Shown here in pieces: positions 60,179 to 64,000 of a stretch of DNA of 64,000 nt. The stretch's first letter is position 1. Each line of letters begins with the position of its first letter. Below the pieces are notes generated by a model, which was not told the DNA's origin, searched no databases, and was given only the letters and a program-made list of their open reading frames with translations. The position numbers and the translations under genes are program-made. The stretch is from contig CAZOOV010000011.1 of NCBI GenBank assembly GCA_964581515.1, positions 30,512 through 94,511 of the forward strand, given 5' to 3'. This DNA is from JACJVV01 sp964581515. GTDB lineage: Archaea > Nanobdellota > Nanobdellia > Woesearchaeales > JACJVV01.

Positions 60179-60913
60179 TTAAATAATCTTTCCTTTCTGC
60201 CAATCATAAAGGATTTTGACTGCGGCCCTTCTTGTATCAGCACTACCGCCTTTCTTAAAAAAGTTTAAGCTTTTTGCTACAGCTTCAAGAGTAGTATCTC
60301 CATCATCAACAAAAGCTACCCCATACCACTTTTCAATTTTATTTTCATTATCCTCAAAAAGAACAACTGCAGCATCTTCTGGATCTTTAGCTTTTTGAGG
60401 ATCTTTACTACCGATTAATACATGTTTAACTTCATCTTGTTCCATGAAAGGTATAACTCCTGGAGTATCAAGCATCATCATCTTCGCAGAGATCTTTACT
60501 TTCTGTACACCTCTTGTATACCCTGGTTTATGTCCTGTTTTTGCCTTCCCTCCACCACCAGAGGCTGCATTTATCACAGATGACTTACCTACGTTTGGAT
60601 AACCAAGAACACCCACAGTTACTTGTTTACCTTTTGCAAGACGCATAATTTCGTTTCGTAAGACATTTGTTCCTTGATGCTTCTTTGCAGACATAAAGAC
60701 ACAATTGGTAAACTCTTTCTTAATCTCTTCAACTTTTTTTCTCTCAACAAGATCAGACTTATTTATTACATACAAGATTATTTTTCCTTTTTTCTCAATT
60801 TTGTTCTCTAATTCTTCATGTCTTGTTTGATCAACAAGTCTTGCATCTAAAACCAAGAGTAAGATATCAGAATCATCAATTACAGCATTTACAATTTTCC
60901 AGAAGTTTCCCAT
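60179..60913 (-). CDS. Circularly permuted ribosome-biogenesis-type GTPase
   Basis: 244 residues. G4 NKSD (YVINKSDLVE) comes before G1 GYPNVGKSSVIN and G3 DTPG (MLDTPGVIPF), the permuted order of the YlqF/YawG/Nog2 group. SAKK is the G5-like motif. GHKPGYTRGVQ is the switch I (G2) region. Acts in large-subunit assembly in bacteria and eukaryotes. Start ATG overlaps the translin stop by one base (TAATG). Confidence 0.88.
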   Translation of the reverse strand: MGNFWKIVNAVIDDSDILLLVLDARLVDQTRHEELENKIEKKGKIILYVINKSDLVERKKVEEIKKEFTNCVFMSAKKHQGTNVLRNEIMRLAKGKQVTVGVLGYPNVGKSSVINAASGGGGKAKTGHKPGYTRGVQKVKISAKMMMLDTPGVIPFMEQDEVKHVLIGSKDPQKAKDPEDAAVVLFEDNENKIEKWYGVAFVDDGDTTLEAVAKSLNFFKKGGSADTRRAAVKILYDWQKGKII

Positions 60914-61473
60914 TATCTTCTTTTGATCTTCAGATCATACATCATGTTCTCAAGTTTTTCAAGATTCCACTTTATCTGATCAGATTTTTTCCTTAATTCA
61001 CCGTTCCTTAAGTTAAAATTCAAGAATTCATGATAAAGTTCATCTACAATATCTCTTATTTTCTCAGCCTCACTGATCTTATCTTTTATAACAAGATTAA
61101 CAGCTTTTCTCATAAGTTCGCCAGTCAAATCACACAAACCAAGCAGATATGCATATGTATCCACATTAAGTTCATCTCTAGAAATTATCTTATTATCCTT
61201 AACATAATGATAAAATACTAAAGCCTCAACAAATTCTTGCCTTGCAACATTTGCCATTCCTGTATCAAAACTTTTCTCAGGAAGCTTTTTCATCATTTCT
61301 TTTATTTTTGTTACATGTTTGCCTGCATCATCAAGATTCCCTTTATGTACTGCATAAATTACTAGCTTTGATTCCTTGATAATCTTCCTAGATTGATCGA
61401 TAGTAGTCTCTCTATTCTTATCAAATACTTCTAGTTCTTTTCTCATTTGGTCAAATTTTTTCTTGTCTATCAT
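60913..61473 (-). CDS. Translin-family protein
   Basis: 186 residues from ATG at 61473, all-helical. VARQEFVEALVFYHYVKDNKI and LLGLCDLTGELMRKAVNLVI are the translin signature helices. Archaeal translins form octamers with RNA/ssDNA-binding and, in trax-like relatives, nuclease activity. The frame reaches 61515 but the extra 14 residues are not conserved. Coupled to the permuted GTPase gene. Confidence 0.85.
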   Translation of the reverse strand: MIDKKKFDQMRKELEVFDKNRETTIDQSRKIIKESKLVIYAVHKGNLDDAGKHVTKIKEMMKKLPEKSFDTGMANVARQEFVEALVFYHYVKDNKIISRDELNVDTYAYLLGLCDLTGELMRKAVNLVIKDKISEAEKIRDIVDELYHEFLNFNLRNGELRKKSDQIKWNLEKLENMMYDLKIKRR

Positions 61474-61538
61474 TTTAACACAAAGAAGAACTCTTATTTT
61501 ATAAAAGTTTGTCAAAAACAGTTTAAAACAAAAATAAG

Positions 61539-61666
61539 AAGTTTGTGCCTAATATAGGGGAGGTGGGTGGGAAGAAGCGAATTAATATTCAATTCAAATG
61601 CTATATTCTTCAAGATGAAAAATAATAAATAGCATTTGGACTACAAATCTGCTCTGGCACAAACTT
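61539..61666. ncRNA. 128-nt intergenic inverted-repeat element with G-rich core
   Basis: AAGTTTGTGCC (61539-61549) pairs with GGCACAAACTT (61656-61666). Inside, CAAATGCTAT (61595-61604) pairs with ATAGCATTTG (61629-61638). Between the two 5' arms sits GGGGAGGTGGGTGGG (61557-61571), four G runs that could form a quadruplex and are striking in this AT-rich DNA. The element fills the divergent gap between translin and rhomboid. The strand of transcription is unknown. Archaeal H/ACA or other known RNA families were not matched. Confidence 0.5.
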
Positions 61667-61708
61667 AAAAGCAAACAATTTAAAAGATTAAAGCTTACTA
61701 CTACATAT

Positions 61709-62365
61709 ATGAACCCATACACCAGAAGGCATAGAGGAATAAGTATAACAAGTGCTGTAATGATATTGATGATTATCAATATAGTTGCATATCTTCTACA
61801 GATGATAATTCCTGGTTTTACTGAATTCTTCCTGCTCAATTCAAGCAAAGTATTAATGGAACCATGGCGTTTAATAACTTCTATGTTCTTACACAGCTTA
61901 AGAAATCCCTGGCATATAGTATTCAATATGTTATGGCTTTATTTTTTTGGATCACTACTTGAATCAAAGATAGGTCAAACAAGATTTATGATTGTATATT
62001 TTGTATCAGGTCTTCTTGCAAGTATTGGTGCAGCAATCTTTTATCCTGCTGCGTTAGGAGCTAGCGGAGCTATCATGGGGATAGTGGGCACAACAATAAT
62101 ACTCATGCCCCATCAAGTGATATATATTAATTTCATTCCAGTTCCTCTGTGGATAGCAGGTATAGCGTTCGCTGTCATGGACACATTTGGCATATTCATC
62201 CCTGATGGTACAGGTAATATTGCTCATTTGATAGGTCTAGGTCTAGGTTTATTATATGGAATCTATCTAAAGACAAAAAAAGTTAAAGCAGTCAAAAGAA
62301 TCAAGAAAAAAAGTCATCTTGACGCTGGTGATATGGAAGAATACATGCGAAGCGGCAGAATATAA
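61709..62365 (+). CDS. Rhomboid-family intramembrane serine protease
   Basis: 218 residues, six membrane helices. NMLWLYFFGSLLES is the N-terminal rhomboid motif, ALGASGAIMGIVGT carries the catalytic Ser (GASGA) and NIAHLIGLGLGLLYG the catalytic His. A basic cytoplasmic tail follows. Cleaves membrane-spanning substrates. Begins 43 nt after the inverted-repeat element. Confidence 0.92.
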   Translation: MNPYTRRHRGISITSAVMILMIINIVAYLLQMIIPGFTEFFLLNSSKVLMEPWRLITSMFLHSLRNPWHIVFNMLWLYFFGSLLESKIGQTRFMIVYFVSGLLASIGAAIFYPAALGASGAIMGIVGTTIILMPHQVIYINFIPVPLWIAGIAFAVMDTFGIFIPDGTGNIAHLIGLGLGLLYGIYLKTKKVKAVKRIKKKSHLDAGDMEEYMRSGRI

Positions 62366-62490
62366 TTTTTCTTAATATTTCATCTGCAATCTATAATAAT
62401 CAATAATAATTCTTTTAATCTTATCTAAATTTATTATTCTATTTTCTATAATAATTCTTTTAAATCAGCTATTTCTACCTAATACTTATC

Positions 62491-62700
62491 ATGGCAAAAA
62501 AACAAGAAGCACTTAGCACAAATCCTAATGAAATCTGCAAGGATTGTTCATTCTGGAAACAATTTGAAGATGAATGTTGGTATCATTGGAAGGAAAAGAA
62601 GTTCTGTTCTATGAAAGTAGAGGACAATGATAACAACAATGATGACAACAATATCAACAACAACTTCGAAGAAGCCAAAGACAAATTCAAAATTGAATAA
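62491..62700 (+). CDS. Small Cys/Trp-rich protein with acidic Asn/Asp tail
   Basis: 69 residues. CKDCSFWKQFEDECWYHWKEKKFC has four Cys (zinc or Fe-S site likely) and three Trp. The tail is a low-complexity DNDNNNDDNNINNN run. No known family. Lies between the rhomboid and SpoIIM-like genes. Confidence 0.55.
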   Translation: MAKKQEALSTNPNEICKDCSFWKQFEDECWYHWKEKKFCSMKVEDNDNNNDDNNINNNFEEAKDKFKIE

Positions 62701-62783
62701 ATTAATCAAAATACAAATTAAATTTATTTTAACCGATTCTATTTAGATAAAATATAAATATAAGTTAAATAAAAAAACACTAT

Positions 62784-63584
62784 ATGGTCCTAGAACAGCT
62801 ATTCAAACTAAAATGGATTGAAAGAAAAGAGCATTCTTTTTTCCTAGGCTTAATCTACAGTTTTCTAGGTATCTTGTCAGCATATCTCATAATTCCAAGC
62901 TACGCAGGCATAATGAGCATTGCATTTACATCAATACTTCTAATACCATCACTAAATCAACTTCTCAAAGAAGAAGAAAATGTAGAGATAAGAGAAAAAA
63001 AACTATCATTAAGACTTTTGTTCAAAGACCACAAAGACATAATAAAAGTTTATTTTTTCATGTTCCTCGGTATATTCACAGCATATTTCTTATTAGCTCT
63101 AATACTAGGAAAAACATTCAGTATGACAATATTTGAAGGTCAATTAACAATGACAGGAATAATAGGTGCTGCAACAAAAGGAGGATTCTTTCAAAGCATT
63201 GTATTAAACAACTTAATTGTTTTCGTAGTTTGTTTTCTACTATCATTCTTCTATGGAGCAGGCTCAATGCTCTTCCTTACAATCAATGCAAGTGCATGGG
63301 GAGTCTATTTTGGATATGTCCTAAAAGATACTCTAATGTTTGCAACTGGAAACAAAATCACAGCTTTTTTTGCATTCATCCTACCTATCTTACCACATAC
63401 AATCACAGAAGCATTATCATATATTAGCGCAGCAATTGTAGGTGGAGTAGTCTCTAAAGCAGTATTAAGAGAAAAGCTTTTCTCAAAGAAGTTTCATCAT
63501 GTAATTACTGATGCACTATTATTTTTAGTAATAGGAATCATATTAGTCATAATAGCTGGAATATTTGAAGCATATGTTTTCTAA
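62784..63584 (+). CDS. SpoIIM/DUF95-like integral membrane protein
   Basis: 266 residues with about six membrane helices. The pattern VYFFMFLGIFTAYFLL and the central NNLIVFVVCFLLSFFYGAGSMLFLTINASAWGVYFGYVL match SpoIIM (DUF95). ILPHTITEALSYISAAIVGGVVSKA is the conserved C-terminal helix pair with Pro-His and Glu. SpoIIM-like proteins are widespread in archaea. The role outside sporulation is not known. Confidence 0.85.
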   Translation: MVLEQLFKLKWIERKEHSFFLGLIYSFLGILSAYLIIPSYAGIMSIAFTSILLIPSLNQLLKEEENVEIREKKLSLRLLFKDHKDIIKVYFFMFLGIFTAYFLLALILGKTFSMTIFEGQLTMTGIIGAATKGGFFQSIVLNNLIVFVVCFLLSFFYGAGSMLFLTINASAWGVYFGYVLKDTLMFATGNKITAFFAFILPILPHTITEALSYISAAIVGGVVSKAVLREKLFSKKFHHVITDALLFLVIGIILVIIAGIFEAYVF

Positions 63585-63588
63585 GAAA

Positions 63589-63700
63589 AGGCTTATGCCT
63601 TGGACTTTATGAACTAAGTGTACTTCGTCTTATGAGATAGATACGTCCAAAATCCTCATATTATCTTAAAGATTTTGGCTGAGTAAATTGGCATAAGCCT
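63589..63700. ncRNA. 112-nt stem-enclosed element with two mutually exclusive stems
   Basis: AGGCTTATGCC (63589-63599) pairs with GGCATAAGCCT (63690-63700). Inside, TTGGAC (63600-63605) pairs with GTCCAA (63645-63650), but the overlapping CCAAAATC (63647-63654) pairs instead with GATTTTGG (63671-63678). The second and third stems compete for 63647-63650, so the RNA could switch. It starts 4 nt after the SpoIIM-like stop in a convergent gap, so a bidirectional terminator is the plain alternative. Confidence 0.5.
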
Positions 63701-63749
63701 GACTAAAAAATTACAAAAATTAAAAGAAAAGAAATTAAAAAAATAAGAA

Positions 63750-64000
63750 TTAAGCAATCAAATCTTCAATGACTGCTCTGAATTCTGCTGCTTCTGAAGC
63801 AAGATCATCATCCCTTTCATATCCATTTCCAACTCTGCTGTATTTACAACCGAATACGAATGTAGGGATTGAACCTTTTGGATTGTACTTCTGATATACT
63901 TCCATATGTTCAGCTGGAACTTCACCTTCAACTGCATCTGTTAGTGTATCATCATTGATATCAATTTCCCAATGATAAGCTACTATTTGACCAGCATCAA
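63750..64000 (-). CDS. Thioredoxin-fold protein (N-terminus beyond window edge)
   Basis: Complement frame of 83 codons from the right edge to TAA at 63750-63752. The cis-Pro loop is GSIPTFVFGCKYSRVGNGYERDDD, and DAGQIVAYHWEIDINDDTL upstream is the strand before it. The C-terminal helix reads SEAAEFRAVIEDLIA. The CxxC active site, if any, lies outside the window. Such DPANN proteins are often membrane-anchored disulfide oxidoreductases. Confidence 0.7.
   Translation of the reverse strand, partial: DAGQIVAYHWEIDINDDTLTDAVEGEVPAEHMEVYQKYNPKGSIPTFVFGCKYSRVGNGYERDDDLASEAAEFRAVIEDLIA

Noticed and set aside
1..64000. Insertion sequences, integrases or prophage
   Set aside because: No transposase, recombinase or phage structural motif was seen on either strand; only small local repeats.

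Overview
The window is a 64 kb, AT-rich (about one third G+C by eye), densely packed archaeal chromosome segment. The archaeal assignment rests on archaeal/eukaryotic-type information-processing genes: Orc1/Cdc6, topoisomerase VI A and B, archaeal DnaG, ABCE1/Rli1, aRF1, RNA polymerase subunit P, L37Ae, prefoldin beta, Pcc1, RIO1, a Pno1-like KH protein, DRG and archaeal-type GlyRS. Intron-bearing tRNA genes, TATA boxes about 25-30 nt upstream of tRNAs, and leaderless starts mixed with GGTGAT-type Shine-Dalgarno starts agree with this. The many small zinc-ribbon proteins, membrane anchors with a short C-terminal helical module, a membrane pyrophosphatase and numerous conserved-unknown genes suggest a DPANN lineage (Woesearchaeota/Pacearchaeota-like). 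That last placement is inference.

Layout. 1-6.4 kb: left-truncated orc1/cdc6, an AT-rich gap, a frameshifted unknown gene, glyS, a small AbrB-like regulator behind palindromic sites, an OB-fold ssDNA-binding protein and an intron-containing tRNA-Phe. 6.5-10.5 kb: a very basic repeat protein resembling a chromatin protein, a PIN nuclease/HTH partner pair, and a GTPase-DUF2073-zinc ribbon operon that matches the archaeal vesiculation (ArvABC) set, followed by a GNAT enzyme. 10.5-20 kb: citrate synthase, YchF and DRG GTPases, a PHP protein, transporters and MscS, then the prefoldin-Pcc1-RpoP-L37Ae cluster and a tRNA-Pro with an intron in the T loop. 20-34 kb: aRF1, TruD, YrdC/Sua5, phosphoesterase, phosphoglucose isomerase, K+-dependent membrane pyrophosphatase, prenyl synthase, RNA m5C methyltransferase and a tandem pair of secreted paralogues. 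34-46 kb: adenylate kinase, PyrB, an enlarged adenylosuccinate-synthetase-like protein, an oddly built tRNA-Thr, an MBL hydrolase, and an ABCE1 that has lost the ligands of exactly one Fe-S cluster. 46-54 kb: Top6A-Top6B, KH protein, RIO1, a two-gene unknown operon, a structured RNA that I read as SRP RNA, and DnaG. 54-64 kb: DUF1566-type and zinc-finger proteins, Dus, two processive family-2 glycosyltransferases, a permuted GTPase with translin, rhomboid, SpoIIM-like protein and a truncated thioredoxin-fold gene.

Together the genes cover replication initiation and topology (Orc1, DnaG, Top6AB, SSB), tRNA maturation and modification (TruD, Dus, YrdC plus Pcc1 for t6A, NSUN), translation and ribosome recycling/biogenesis (GlyRS, aRF1, ABCE1, RIO1, KH protein, several GTPases), membrane energetics (HppA, antiporter) and surface/envelope functions (glycosyltransferases, rhomboid, secreted paralogues, Arv operon). 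No CRISPR array, transposase or integrase was seen. The most unusual signals are the non-canonical tRNA introns, the single-cluster ABCE1, and several long intergenic inverted-repeat RNAs, one with a G-rich quadruplex-like motif and one with mutually exclusive stems.
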